Source of the DNA: Capra hircus
Lineage: Eukaryota > Chordata > Mammalia > Artiodactyla > Bovidae
Length of the DNA: 64,000 nt
NCBI RefSeq assembly: GCF_001704415.2
Contig: NC_030811.1
Span: 59,509,591-59,573,590, forward strand
Direction of reading: 5' to 3'
Part shown: one piece after another, positions 43,487-55,296 of the stretch
Layout of the letters: the number at the start of each line of letters is the position of its first letter
How positions within the stretch are numbered: the first letter of the stretch is position 1
Position numbers and translations under genes: made by a program
Notes under the pieces: model-generated
Told to the model about the DNA's origin: nothing
Database searches by the model: none
The model's input: only the letters and a program-made list of their open reading frames with translations

Positions 43487-44660
43487 GTCATCATTTCCAG
43501 AGGGACTGGAGAACTATATCCAAATTCATAACAGTGAGAAAGCAAAGAGGTCAAAATGTCATGTTCTTACACAAAGATAATTGCAAATCAATCTTTTGTG
43601 GGGCCAATGAAAAAAATTCTTTCACAAACAGAAAAAATAACTCCTCTAAGGGCCAGGAACAGATAACAATGAATGAATATCGTAAAAGTCCAGTCTTCAG
43701 ATACCATCACTGGATTTTCTAAAGGTTTGGTCATTTCTGAAGCAGTCAGGCTGCCATTTGTCTGGGGTGGGGTAGTTTTCCTCTTTCGAGAGGCAACATC
43801 CAGCCTTAGATTCTAGAAGAAGCCCAAAGTCCACAGTCAAACTGCAGAGGTGAGGAGAGGGAAAGCCGTTACTGGGGCACCTAACGAGCAGGCTTGAGCT
43901 GCGCTCTCCATCCCGCTAGCTCAGTCACAAAAGTGCTCTCATTTTCATCCTCTCCCCTGTTTTACCTTTGCCCAAGAAGCTGTCACACAACCTCTCTCTT
44001 TCTATCTTTCCAACTTAAGTCAGTTCTGCGGCCTCTGGCCAGGGTCCCTGCCTCCTCACACTCCCCCACCATCTTCAGCAGTGTTTCCCAGAATCTCATG
44101 GGGAGCTTCTTTAAAACATGGATTTTGTTCAGGTAGGTTTGTGCTGGGGCCCTAGAATCCTTATTTTTCAAAAGTGCCCTAAATGGCTGCAGTCACTAGC
44201 CAGATTTCGGAAAGGCTGCTCTACAGGTTGCTACAGTTATTCGACACCATCCTCATGTGGCACCACCCACTGCCCCAGCCTCTTCTCCTGGTCCTCTCTC
44301 CCACCAGTCAACCACCTGCAGCCCCCTTGGACCTCAGGGCTTGTCACAAGCTCTTCCTTCTCCTTCCTCCTTTAACCAGTTGTTGTTATTGGCCAAGCAT
44401 TAGCTAAATCCTGACGTTCTTGACTGCTCTGACCTTCCTTTGTGAGGTACCCTCCTCCAGCTCTCATCACTCCTTATTATATGAGAGGAAAGTATGTTTC
44501 CATTGTAAATCACTAATTTGGAGATTCTTTCACAGTAGCTGAGCCTATACCCTGCTTGATTAATAAGCAATTTTTTAAGAAGGGATGACCTATCCTTCCT
44601 TTTTTTTCTGGCTAATATGTTATCAATGTGAAATCATGACCTCCTTGGTTCTTCTTTTTT
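43487..44660. repeat. Mostly unassigned; possible MER3/MER20-like relic at 44085-44195
   Basis: AGAATCTCATGGGGAGCTTC, TTTAAAACATGGATTTTGTT and GGGGCCCTAGAATCC resemble non-autonomous hAT relics. The rest shows nothing recognisable. Confidence 0.35.
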
Positions 44661-45345
44661 TAATTGAATTATAGTCAGCTTGCACTGTGCTAGTTTCTGG
44701 TGTATAGCAAAGTGATTTAGTTGTATATACATATTACACGCATATACATATTATTTTTCAGATGCTTTTTCATAATAGGCTTTTACAAGATATTCAATAT
44801 AGCTCTCTGTGCTATGGGCTTCCCAGTGGGCCCAGTGGTAAAGGACTCATCTACCAATGCAGGAGACTTAAGAGACCTGGGTTCAATCTCTCAGTTAGGA
44901 AGATCCCCTGGAGAAGGGCCTGGCAACCCACTCCAGTATTCTTGCCTGAAGGATCCCATGGACAGAGGAGTCTGGCAGGCTACATGTCCAAAGGGCAAAG
45001 AGTCAGACACGACTGAAGTGACTTAGCACGTACCCTGTGCTATGCACTAGGTCCTTGTTGTTTACGTGTTTTATATATAGTAGTGTTTATATGTTACTCC
45101 CAAACTCCTACTAAATTTATCCCCTTTGGTAAACATAAGTCCATCTTCTATGTCTGTAAGTCTATTTGTATTTTGTAAATATAACATTTTTTAGACTCCA
45201 CATATAACTAATAGCATATGACATTTGTCTTTGACTTACTTCACTTAGTATAATAATCTTTGGTGCATCCATGTTGGTGCAAATGGCATTATTTCATTCT
45301 TTTTAATGGCTGAGTAATAGTCCATTGTGTATATTTACTCTTTGG
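44655..45345 (-). mobile_element. Artiodactyl L1 3' end, split by a SINE
   Basis: Poly-T then TTGAATTATAGTCAGCTTGC, AGCAAAGTGATTTAGTTGTA, ACTAGGTCCTTGTTGTTTAC and TTTAATGGCTGAGTAATAGT are the reversed L1 3' UTR and ORF2 end. A Bov-tA interrupts it. Confidence 0.88.
44817..45034 (+). mobile_element. Bov-tA SINE
   Basis: Perfect 10-bp TSD CTGTGCTATG at 44807-44816 and 45035-45044, inside L1; head GGCTTCCCAGTGGGCCCAGT. Confidence 0.94.
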
Positions 45346-45449
45346 TTCTTCTTGATCTACTTTCCTTTGGATTCTTTATCAACGAGGCTTTAAATTCTTG
45401 GTGATACCATCTTCACTTTCTGCTTGTAGAATCTTTGAACCTTGTATTT

Positions 45450-46170
45450 AATTTTTTTCTTTTTCTTTTTAACACTGAAAACATTTTATATTGGGGTATA
45501 GCCAATTAACCAGAGAAGGCAATGGCAGCCCACTCCAGTACTCTTGCCTGGAAAATCCCAGGGACGGAGGAGCCTGGTAGGCTGCAGTCCATGGGGTTGC
45601 TAAGAGTCAGACACGACTGAGCAACTTGACTTTCACTTTTCACTTTCATGCATTGGAGAAGGAAATGGCAACCCACTCCAATATTCTTGCCTGGAGAATC
45701 CCAGGGATTGGGGGAGGCTGGTGGGCTGCCGTCTATGGGGTCACACAGAGTTGGACACGACTAAAGCGACTTAGAAGCAGCAGCAGCAGCATAGCCAATT
45801 AACAATGTTGTGATAGTTTCAGATGAACAGTGAAGGGACTCAGCCATACATAAATATGTCCCCATTCTCCCCCAAGTCCCTCTCCCATCCAGGCTGACAC
45901 ATAACATTGAGCAGAGTTCCATGTGCTAAACAATAGGTCTTTACTGGTTATTCATTTTAACTATAGCAGTGTGTACACGACCTTCCCAAAGTCCCTAATT
46001 ATTCCTCCACTGCACCAGCAACCATGAGTTCATTTTCTAAGTCTGTGAATCTCTTTCTGTTTTGTAAGTAAGTTCATTTGTATCATTTCTTTTTAGATTC
46101 CATATATAAGGGATGTCATATGATATTTCTCCTTCTCTATCTGACTTACTTCACTCAGTATGACACTTTC
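45450..46170 (-). mobile_element. Artiodactyl L1 3' end, split by Bov-A2
   Basis: T-rich start, GGGGTATAGCCAATTAACAA, GTGCTAAACAATAGGTCTTT and TGACTTACTTCACTCAGTAT follow the reversed L1 3' UTR. It is the second such element in 1.5 kb. Confidence 0.85.
45511..45790 (+). mobile_element. Bov-A2 SINE
   Basis: Perfect 13-bp TSD ATAGCCAATTAAC at 45498-45510 and 45791-45803; two Bov-A monomers and a terminal AGC run. Confidence 0.95.
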
Positions 46171-49100
46171 TATGGACCTGGTATTTCATAATGCTCCCCA
46201 TAATTATCTAGGATTGATGGTTTAGCTCCTACCTCTGACCAGTCCTCCAGTCATTGCCTTAAGTAGGAAATCCCCAGAAAATCACACAGAAGCCAGACTT
46301 GACTCCCAGCCCTTGGCAAGGACTGGGCTGGGTAATCCCCAGGAGAGGCATGGAGGGAACTATTTGAAGGAACCAGTGAATGAATGGTATATAGCGATCA
46401 ATTCCAACCATTCAGAATTATTTTTAAATGCTAGAATTGTCCTCTTCCCCCATGCCAATGGATTTGAGATTCTAAATGTTTCCTCTATGAAGCATCACTA
46501 CCATGAACCCTATTTTATGGCCAAGAAACTTGAGGGAGAGTGAAGCAAAATGCAAGATATAATTAGCTGGAGGGCAAGGATTGTTCTCTGGTCTTAGGAA
46601 CACACTGGATTGCACAGGTGCTTCCTGACTCATGCTGCCTCTCTGTGTGGAGATCTCTATCAAACATGCTGGGGGAGCAGGCATGTGGGCTGAGTAATTA
46701 TAAATGCCTTTCAGAAGTATGGAGCTTAAAATAATTTCCTCTTGTAGTTTTTCAAAACAACCAGTGTTTGTGTCTTTTTAATCCTTACAGAAGGCATAGA
46801 GGGCTAAGATCATCAATGATTTCAGAGGCATGAGGCTGCAAGAAAACCTGACTTTGCTGTCAGGTAAGAGACACAGATGCTCACCTTGAGCAGGAAGAAA
46901 GGGGCACTAAATTGATCAGGACTGAAAGCAACAGCCCGTCTGCCCTGTGCCCATAAACGGGGAAAGGGAACAGAAGAACATTCTTTCTCACGTGGCCTGA
47001 TTGCTGTTGGAGAAAAGGATTCGCCATGGTACACAGAACTCTCTTTTCCTGACAGAATAAATGAGAAATAACTAGGATTGGGGCTTCATTCCTCATTGTT
47101 TAGCATCTTTAATCCATCAGCTTTTAAGATGTCTGAGGAGCAGAAAATGTAATTTTATCCAGTTTTATTAGACAACAGCTTTCCTCATCTGAAAAAATAA
47201 TTTTAAAAGTACTCTAACTCTTAATATTTCTGGAGTCGACATGAAGTTAGTGGAGGTAGAATTTCCATATTTTATTATGCACCATGAAAATCCTCCTTTA
47301 TGCTTAATGGAAGCTTTATGCTCACTGATAAATCAAGAGAGCGAAGGCAGGGCTGGGTAGTGAGAGGCAGGGTGAGAGATCAGATACGGCTCTCTTGTCT
47401 GTGGGCTAATAAAGGGTAGACTAGCTTGATTTACAAAATCATCTCCAAGAGAGGAAAGAAGTGCAGAGGGGCTTGAAAGACTGGAGCTGCTTTGCTCTCG
47501 GGTGAATATGCATTTTCTGCAGCCAGATTAAGGATTCATTTTGTCCTTGACACAGCACGAAATTCAATCTGCACTTACTTACCCTACAGACAACAGCCTG
47601 CCAGGGGTTGTGCGAAGATTTTATAATAGTACAGGCAACAGTCTTCGCCAGCAAAATAAACATTTGGGAAATTGTATTTCGAAATCGTTTCTTCTTCTTC
47701 TCTCCCCACCAATCCCCAGCCCGTCATGCAATTCTGGCTCAGTGAAACACAGCATTTAATATTTTGGAAATAATTTTCAAGCAGATGGGGGAAGAGGCAG
47801 GAGGGCAGCTTCTATTACTAGCCTTGATGATCTCTCTACCTTCCCTACTTTGTCAACAAAACAACTCAAGCAGTGATTGTTTTTCCTTTGAAAGAAAATA
47901 AAATAAGACAGCATGAAAGTGTTCTCAGATTTGCTCTCTGTTTGCTTGTGAAATCTTCCTACGCTGAGGTCCTCTGTGTGATATGGAAAGCTCATTTTGA
48001 ACCTGACTGCTGAGGACATCTTGGAGAGATGCTAAGGTGTGTATGTGTGTGTTTTCTTTTTTTTTTAAAGAGGAAGAGGGCAGGATTTTCTGTCCCTGGC
48101 AGAGTGAGCCTCAGAACCCTTTGTTTCTGTGTAACAACGAGGGTGATTCTTCACACTCTCTTTATTGAACTATAAATATCTTTCCAGATGAACACTCTCC
48201 TAATCTAATTAGCTGTAAACAGGCCTCCTGGGTGCCACACTGCTTTAGCTAGGGGATGGCATGAGCAGGAGGGGAGAGGGACTAGTGCAAGAAAGATATC
48301 CATGACTGTGAGTCTTTTTGATGGGCACAGTTGGGATGGGGTGATGTATCTGTGGAAGACTTTTCTGTCTTATAGGGAGACAGAAGCAAATAAATCGACT
48401 AGTCTCCTAAAGGGCAGAATGGCCTACTATGAACAATGAAAGCTTGTTTTTCTACAGCATTTAACTGCTCTTCCCAGAATATGACTTACTAGTTAGTATA
48501 GCAAAGGAATGGCATCAAGCACCCTGGGGGATCCTGACGGGTCTTGGCTGATTAATAGGCATCCCCACTGTCAGACCCTGAGAAAGGCCACAGAGCCAAA
48601 TGTTCACTTCGGAAGAGGTGATCCCATTATGGTTCCTGGTGGGACACCAGATCATGAGGGATTACAGGGTGGGGTTAGGGGTCAGTGGGTACTTTCAAGT
48701 TTCACAGTCAGTGGTACAGAATCCAAACTCAGAACCTCTGTCTGTGCAGAAGGTTGGAGAAAGGTCGCACAGCTTCATTTTTAAAGACAGCTTTCAGTTG
48801 TTCACCCTCTTCATGCCATTTTGGAAAGGATTCCTAAAGAAAGTTGAGGGGATGATCTGGCCTTTGGTGAATAGCAGCCAGTGGTGAGGGGGGAAGGGTG
48901 GGCTCCCTGGGTGAGGCAGGTCCTAGGTTAATAAGAACCTGAAGAAATGAGGCTCCACTGGGTCGAGGTTATGCCAACCACCAGCCAGGCCTCCAGTTCC
49001 ATGGGACCCACAAGGTTGAATAATCACTACTCGCCTCTGACAGCTGTTTCCTGCCAATCATCCAGCCTTGAGCCAACAGATACAATTTCTGTTGTACTTC

Positions 49101-49184
49101 AGCCTCTTCGGACATCCCTGATTTCTGGTGCCCAGTGTTGGCTGGAATGGATTCCAGACTTGTTCTGACAGGGTTTGAGTCACC
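46171..49184. other. Three kilobases largely free of recognisable repeats
   Basis: This is the longest stretch near the right half without a repeat I can name. Around 48160-48230 it contains CTATAAATATC (MEF2-like) and CTAATTAGCTG followed by TAAACA (homeodomain- and forkhead-like words), which could be regulatory but are common by chance. No exon seen. Confidence 0.4.
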
Positions 49185-49610
49185 TGTATTGGGTTAACAC
49201 CAATGGCTTCTGGGCTTCAAGCCCACTCCGCTATTCTCTGCTCTGTGCTATGGGGCTGGACTCTGCAAACTACACTTCCCAGACTCCTCTGTATCTCCCT
49301 GCCAATGAGAGGTGCAGGTGGGAGATGGACAAGAAGGTCAGGAGAAGGAGAGGAGGAGCCATTTTCAGGCATTTAGCTGAGGTCAGCATTCTTCAGCAGC
49401 CTCTAGCCTCCAGCACCCTTTGCTGCTTCCGTCTCCTCTCTGCACTCCTCAGTGGTTCAGAGGCAGCTGGTCCACATGGCTTCAGCAGTGAAAGTACAGG
49501 CTGTGCAGTAGTCCCAGCACTAGCTGCACCCCTCCCTCTGGCTTCTGGTAATAACTCTTCCTCCTGTTGTCCTTTAGCTCTGGAATCAGCAGTTGCTTCT
49601 TGCAATGATT
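49185..49610 (+). repeat. Possible old mammalian repeat
   Basis: CTCTGCAAACTACACTTCCC, GCCAATGAGAGGTGCAGGTG and TCTGGTAATAACTCTTCCTC recall an old GC-richer LTR-like repeat. Class unknown. Confidence 0.35.
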
Positions 49611-49611
49611 T

Positions 49612-50782
49612 AGTTCAGTTCAGTTCAGTCGCTCAGTTGTGTCCGACTCTTTGCGACCCCATGAATTGCAGCACGCCAGGCCTCCTTGTGCATCACCAAC
49701 TCCCAGAGTTCACTCAGATTCATGTACATCGACTCGGTGATGCCATCCAGACATCTCATCCTCTGTTGTCCCCTTCTCCTCCTGCCCCCAATCCCTCCCA
49801 GCATCAGAGTCTTTTCCAATGAGTCAACTCTTCGCATCAGGTGGCCAAAGTACTGGAGTTTCAGCTTCAGCATCAGTCCTTCTAAAGAACAGGACTGATC
49901 TCCTTTAGGATGGACTTGTTGGATCTCCTTGAAGTCCAAGGGACTCTCAACAGTCTTCTCCAACACCACAGTTCAAAAGCATCAATTCTTTGGTGCTCAG
50001 CTTTCTTCACAATCCAACTCTCACATGCATACATGACTACTGGAAAAACCATAGCCTTGACTAGATGGACCTTTGTTGACAAAGTAATGTCTCTGCTTTA
50101 TTCAAAATCTAGGTTGGTCACAACTTTCCTTCCAAGGAGTAAGCATCTTTTAATTTCATGGCTGCGATCACCATCTGCAGTGATATTGGAGCCAATAAAT
50201 AAATAAATAAATAAATAAATAAAATAAAGTCTGACACTGTTTCCACTGTTTCCCCATCTATTTCCCATGAAGTGATGGGACCAGATGCCATGATCTTAGT
50301 TTTCTGAATGTTGAGCTTTAAGCCAACTTTTTCACTCTCTTCTTTCACTTTCATCAAGAGGCTTTTTAGTTCCTCTTCACTTTCTGCCCTAAGGGTGGTG
50401 TCATCTGCATATCTGAGGTTATTGATATTTCTCCCAGCAATCTTGATTCCAGCTTGTGTTTCTTCCAGTCCAGCGTTTCTCATGATGTACTCTGAATAGA
50501 AGTTAAATAAGCAGGGTGACAATATACAGCCTTGACGTACTCTTTTTCCTATTTGGAACCAGTCTGTTGTTCCACGTCCAGTTCTAACTGCTGCTTCCTG
50601 ACCTGCATACAGATTTCTCAAGAGGCAGGTCAGGTGGTCTGGTATTCCCATCTCTTGAAGAATTTTCCACAGTTTATTGTGATCCACACAGTCAAAGGCT
50701 TTGGGATAGTCAATAAAACAGATGTTTTTCTGGAACTCTGTTGCTTTTTCGATGATCCAGCGGATGTTGGCAATTTGATCTG
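49612..50782 (-). mobile_element. BovB LINE, 5'-truncated
   Basis: Reversed copy from TTCAGTTCAGTTCAGTCGCT to GGATGTTGGCAATTTGATC. The RT block at 50230-50687 includes GCILSPCLFNFYSEYIMRNA and LRYADDTTLRA. An AAAT array at 50194-50228 has expanded inside the coding region. No certain TSD. Confidence 0.93.
50194..50228. repeat. (AAAT)n microsatellite inside BovB
   Basis: About eight AATA units where sister copies have a short CCAAAAAATAAAG word. On the minus strand it reads as LFIYLFIYL-type codons inserted in the RT frame. Confidence 0.92.
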
Positions 50783-50815
50783 TCTGATAATTTTAGCATC
50801 CCCCCTTTTGTTCTA

Positions 50816-51015
50816 TGGGGCTTCCCTTGTGGCTCAGCTGGTAAAGAATCTGCCTGGAATGCGAGAGACTTGGGTTTAATCCCTGGGTTGGGAAGATCCC
50901 CTGGAGAAGGGAAAGGCTACCCACTCTAGTATTCTGGCCTGGAGAATTCCATGGACTATATAGCCCATGGGGTCACAAAGAGCTGGTCTTGACCAAGCGA
51001 CTTTCACTAACTCGT
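50816..51015 (+). mobile_element. Bov-tA SINE (variant body)
   Basis: TGGGGCTTCCCTTGTGGCTC to GACCAAGCGACTTTCACTAA with the 'gggaaaggctaccc' body variant; TSD TTTTGTTCTA at 50806-50815 and 51016-51025. Confidence 0.93.
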
Positions 51016-51025
51016 TTTTGTTCTA

Positions 51026-51516
51026 AAGTCGGTATAATCAGTTCCCTGTATTAAATCCATCAGTGTAGCCAGTATCTTGTGTTAAATCTCCTTTGTTGGA
51101 ATGCTTTCATTTTCTTGACTGACCCCTGATAAATGTTGATTCTGACACTGACAAGAAACCCAGTTTAAAAGGGTTCCGCTTGTTGAATTAGCAAAAGGTT
51201 GGAGGCTTTCTCCCTTTGTGGTGACATCACTAAAAGAGAACCCATGGGCAGGGTGAGGACTGAGGACAGTCAGATGGGCAGAGATGCTCTCCTGGGGAAC
51301 TTCACACTCTCTAACATCCTCCAGAAATATTCAGGTTGAGAGATGAGCCTACACCATGCTGATGGCTTCCCCATCTTGCCCTACAATGGTCTGTCTTAGA
51401 GTGCTTCTTCCTTGGCATTTCTACACGTGAAGAATTTTAAAAACTACACTGCAGTACTCTACTTTATTTCTTTTATAAATCCTCAAAGTTGGACAGTGGA
51501 GGCAGTGGGAAAATGG
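51026..51516. other. Intronic sequence, no recognised feature
   Basis: Nothing recognised. Confidence 0.4.
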
Positions 51517-51970
51517 CAGTGGTTCTCAAGTATAGTCTGAGGACCTGTGGGGAATCACTGAAACCCTCAGAAAGTATTCATGAGATCACTATTATTATCA
51601 CAATAGTAAGACTTGATTTCGGAGAAGGCAATGGCACCCCACTCCAGTACTCCTGCCTGGAAAATTTCATGGACTGAGGAGCCTGGTGGGCTACAGTCCA
51701 TGGGGTCGCAAAGAGTCGAACACGACTGAGCGACTTCACTTTCACTTTTCACTTTCCTGCACTGGAGAAGGAAATGGCAACCCACTCTAGTGTTCTTGCC
51801 TGGAGAATCCCAGGGACGGGGGAGCCTGGTGGGCTGCCGTCTATGGGGTCGCACAGAGTCGGACACGACTGAAGTGACTTAGCAGCAGCAAGACTTGATT
51901 TACCTTTTTCATTTTAATTCACTCATAAGGGTACAATGAGATTTCAAGAGGTTACATACATGGATACAGA
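51517..51970 (+). repeat. hAT-like DNA transposon relic, split by Bov-A2
   Basis: CAGTGGTTCTCAAGTATAGT at the left end, TATTATCACAATAGTAAGAC in the middle and CACTCATAAGGGTACAATGA after the SINE resemble a known mammalian hAT-type relic. Family uncertain. Confidence 0.45.
51620..51889 (+). mobile_element. Bov-A2 SINE
   Basis: TSD AAGACTTGATTT at 51608-51619 and 51890-51901; two Bov-A monomers, terminal AGC run. Confidence 0.95.
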
Positions 51971-52017
51971 AACAGATGGTAGGCAGAAGCAGATATTTCA
52001 GAAATTCAGCAGAATTT

Positions 52018-52565
52018 CAGTTCAGTTCAGTTGCTCAGTCATATCCGACTCTTTGCTATTCCATGAACTGTAGCATGCTGGGCTTCCCTGTCCATCACCA
52101 ACTCCTGGAGCTTGCCCAAACTCATGTCCATTGAGTCAGTGATGCCATCCAACCATCTCATCCTCTGTCATCCCCTTCTTCTCTTGCCTTCAATCTTTCC
52201 CAGCATCAGGGTCTTTTCCAGTGAGTCAGTTCTTCCCAACAGGTGGCCAAATTACTGGAGTTTCAGCTTCAGCATTAGTCCTTCCAATGAATATTCAGGA
52301 CTGATTTCCTTTAAGATTGACTGGTTTGATCTTTCTGTTCAAGGGACTCTCAAGAGTCTTCTCCAACACCACAGCTCAAAAGCATCAATTCTTTGGCACT
52401 TGGCTTTCTTTATGGTCCAAATCTCACATCCATACATGACTACTGGAAAAACCATAGCTTTGACTAGACGGACCTTTGTTAGCAAAGTAATGTCTCTGCT
52501 TTTTAATATGCTGTCTAGGTTTGTCATAGCTTTTCTTCCAAGGAGCAAGCGTCTTTTAATTTAGC
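52018..52565 (-). mobile_element. BovB 3'-end fragment
   Basis: TTCAGTTCAGTTGCTCAGTC to GAGCAAGCGTCTTTTAATTT; the minus strand retains LLGRKAMTNLDSILKSRDIT. Moderately diverged. Confidence 0.92.
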
Positions 52566-53339
52566 TGTCTTTTATTCAGATATCAAGGAGATTCACAAAA
52601 GTAGAAAAGAGTGCTATTACTCTAATTTAACTTTTGTTTTGGAAAATAAAGTTATTTATTATAAAAATATGTTATTTTTGTTAATATGTTTCTTATTTCT
52701 ACTTTCTAGTGAATTAATAAATCCTGGTGTGGAGTTGGTACATTTTCTTCACTTTTACTAGTCACTTAAGTTTCATGCTCCAGCCCCTGGTCATCTGGAG
52801 TTTAGTCCCCACATGGATGTCAAATCCAGGGAAATCATTTCCAAGATTTTCAATGGCCCAGGCTGGTTCCCCCTTCTGGGGGCGGGGGGAGGGGGGAGTC
52901 CATGTCCTTGCCCCAGGACACATACCCTTCCTATCCTGATGCTTCAGTCACCATCCTTACATTACTCACAAGAGTGTCAGACTCCAGCTTTTTTGACCCC
53001 AGTTTTAGGAGGCACCTGTTCAAATCACTTAGTGGCCTCCCATAGTGAGGGGAAGCATCGCACCCTTCACCCATGGGGACAGCTGAGCCCCGATGCCATG
53101 CTGACACTAGCCAGCCTCAAGCTGCAGGTTGCAGAAATAGTTTTCCCTCTCTCTTCTTTGGTGGATGCTGCTGCAGGCCTTCTAATATTTGACTGTGGAA
53201 GGTGGGAGTAGTTGACCCACATTATCTTGGGATCTCAGTTGAAAGTTAGGCAGAAATAACTAGTCCCATGTTTAACATCTGTCATAAAATCATCCTGAAT
53301 TTCTAATGAAATATCTCTCATTATTTATATATTATACAT
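52566..53339. other. Intronic sequence with a G-run cluster
   Basis: A G-rich motif at 52878-52896 has runs of 5, 6 and 6 G separated by single bases. No exon or repeat recognised otherwise. Confidence 0.5.
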
Positions 53340-53413
53340 GAAGAAATTAAAGTTCAGAGACAATATTAATAATTAAAGGTAAGTGACTAAGCCAGGATTT
53401 GAACTCTGGTATG
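53340..53413 (-). repeat. MIR fragment
   Basis: AAATTAAAGTTCAGAGACAA and AAGCCAGGATTTGAACTCTG are a diverged reversed MIR core. Confidence 0.5.
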
Positions 53414-53420
53414 CCCAAAA

Positions 53421-53510
53421 TTGAGGGGGGCATGACAACCCATTCCAGTAATCTTGTCTTTAGAATTCCATGGATGGATAAGATATAGCCTGTGGTGTTA
53501 CACTTTATGC
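53421..53510 (+). repeat. Degenerate Bov-A fragment
   Basis: ACAACCCATTCCAGTAATCT and TAGAATTCCATGGATGGATA preserve the Bov-A body with many changes. Confidence 0.55.
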
Positions 53511-53514
53511 ATAT

Positions 53515-53880
53515 TGTCAAGTTGCTTTCAGAGAAGTTCTAGCAACTTAAGCCTACATTAGTGATGAATGAACATGTCCCTTTCACCATATTCTTGCTAA
53601 AAGCAGGCCTTCATCACTTTTTAACCTTGCCTATTTATCAGACAACAGATGATATCTCATTGCTGTTTTAACTTGTTTTTCTTTGATTACTACTGAAGAT
53701 GAAACTGTTTTTATATTTATTGGTCATGTTCTTGATCATTAAAAAATTAAATTGTTTTTTTCCATATTGATATGCAGGAACTCTTTATTATTAGAGGATT
53801 TAAATCTTGTCTATGCTATAAATATTGCTCTAGTTTTTCACTTATTCAATTTTATGAATTTTTTTGACATTGCACACATT
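53515..53880 (-). repeat. Old L1 fragment
   Basis: GATATCTCATTGCTGTTTTA, TTTCTTTGATTACTACTGAA and TATGCAGGAACTCTTTATTA match the reversed L1 ORF2 end. Confidence 0.65.
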
Positions 53881-55201
53881 TGAAGATTTTATGTAATTAA
53901 ACCTAGTAATACTTTTGTTGGCCTTCCCTTTGTAATATCATGCTCAGAGAAATTGGAATACTTCCTAAAATATTTTTTTCAGGAAGGTATAAATCTATTA
54001 TGTTTTCTGAATCTTTGGATGACTGTGAATATGTTTCTGTGACTCTCATACAGGAACAGTTGGAGCATTTTTGACACACCATCCTCAAAATGCTGTAGAA
54101 GCTATTCCACTATTTTCCGAAATTTACTGTTGAGAGAGAAGTCTGATACCAAAAAGACTTTTGTCTCTTATTATGTCCCCAGTTATTTGCAAGAGCAGAA
54201 TGACTGCAAGATTATTCTTTATACTTGGAATAAAAAAGAAAAGCCAGACACGATGAGGAGAGTCTGTTTTACACTTTCTGGAGTTCAGTGGGTTTTGGAT
54301 TAAAGGATTTTTTCAACTAAAGAAAATTATCTTTTTTTTTTAGTTTGGTCACCACTTCTCTGTCTGATGTATTCTCTTCTTCTGGATTTCCTAGTCAATC
54401 TCCAGGACCTGTCCTATATGCCTCTTATATGAGTTTCAGAATTTCCCCAGTGGGCTGACTGGTTTTCTCACCCAGTTTGTTTCGTGTTGTCCAACTTGCT
54501 TGTCAGTATGGCCATCGCATTTTTACATCAGGCAATTATTGTTTCACCTTAAGTAGTCTTCCCTGATCTCAGACTCTTTCTTTTTCACGAGTGCTGTCTC
54601 CTCAAATTATTACTGAGAATCTGATTCAATATCTTACAAAATTCACTTTCTTGTTGCAAGCTGTTTTTGAAAGAGCTCTCCTCTTTGGAGATCATGAACA
54701 TATTTTCTATATTCAAATGTTTCTCTGTTTTCTCATCCTTATGAGGGAGTGCTGTGTTTGCCCAGTTTTGGAAACTGGAAGAGGCCCAGTTAGAGAGTGT
54801 TCAGTTTCATGTCTGATTTCTTCAGTGTGCAAAAAGGGATCAAGGAAGAATCTATCATTTCTGTAGTTTAATTTCTCTGGATCAGCAGTCCCATTTTCTA
54901 GAAGGTTGAAGAAGGAACCACATCCCAAGGTAGTCATGTGACAAGCACGTCCCCACTGTGCCCACACTCCTTCCCACCTGTCAGGGGCACCATCCTCCTT
55001 CTCTAATGGACAAGATGGTCTTGTTGTGAGACTGTTGTTCTTATCACATTGTTTGAACTGGACTGAACTGAAATGGCAGCGGATTGTGCTGAGAAGGGAA
55101 ATTCGCACCTGTTTGGAACTGGCATTACATTTATAGAGAGCAAGGGGGAAACAAACACAAAGGCCAGCACACTGGGGATGATTACTGCCAAAATTACTTA
55201 C
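53881..55201. repeat. AOAH intron, possible old L1-like text at 54040-54870
   Basis: T/C-rich sequence such as TGAGAGAGAAGTCTGATACC and GATGTATTCTCTTCTTCTGG resembles ancient L1M sequence; weak. The last 300 bp adjoin the donor of the GDSAG exon. Confidence 0.35.
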
Positions 55202-55296
55202 CAAAGACATCTGCGAAGCTGTGATCCAGTCAGGAGGGATGTGGAAATGAGCCCCAGCTGAGTCCCCCAGCAAAATGACTCCCCTGGGCTGTGAAC
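55202..55296 (-). CDS. AOAH: AOAH catalytic exon with GDSL-family nucleophile block
   Basis: The 95-bp exon has acceptor GTGCCCCCTAG and donor CTTTG|GTAAGT on the minus strand. Two bases complete the Gly codon begun upstream; 31 codons follow and end in phase 0. It encodes SQPRGVILLGDSAGAHFHIP followed by DWITASQMSL. The Ser of GDSAG is the nucleophile of this GDSL/SGNH-type lipase (block I), which cleaves the ester linking secondary acyl chains of lipid A. The hydrophobic strand VILL before GDS is typical of the fold. The frame stays open a little past both splice sites, so a longer open frame seen here is intron read-through. The catalytic residues are intact, arguing for a functional gene. 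Confidence 0.95.

Noticed and set aside
49175..49822. A 215-codon plus-strand open frame
   Set aside because: Its last 65 codons are antisense BovB 3' end and the front shows no family resemblance or splice logic; chance frame in GC-richer DNA.
49612..50782. A TSD for the BovB at 49612-50782
   Set aside because: The flanks AATGATTTAG and ATAATTTTAG are only loosely alike, so no duplication is claimed.
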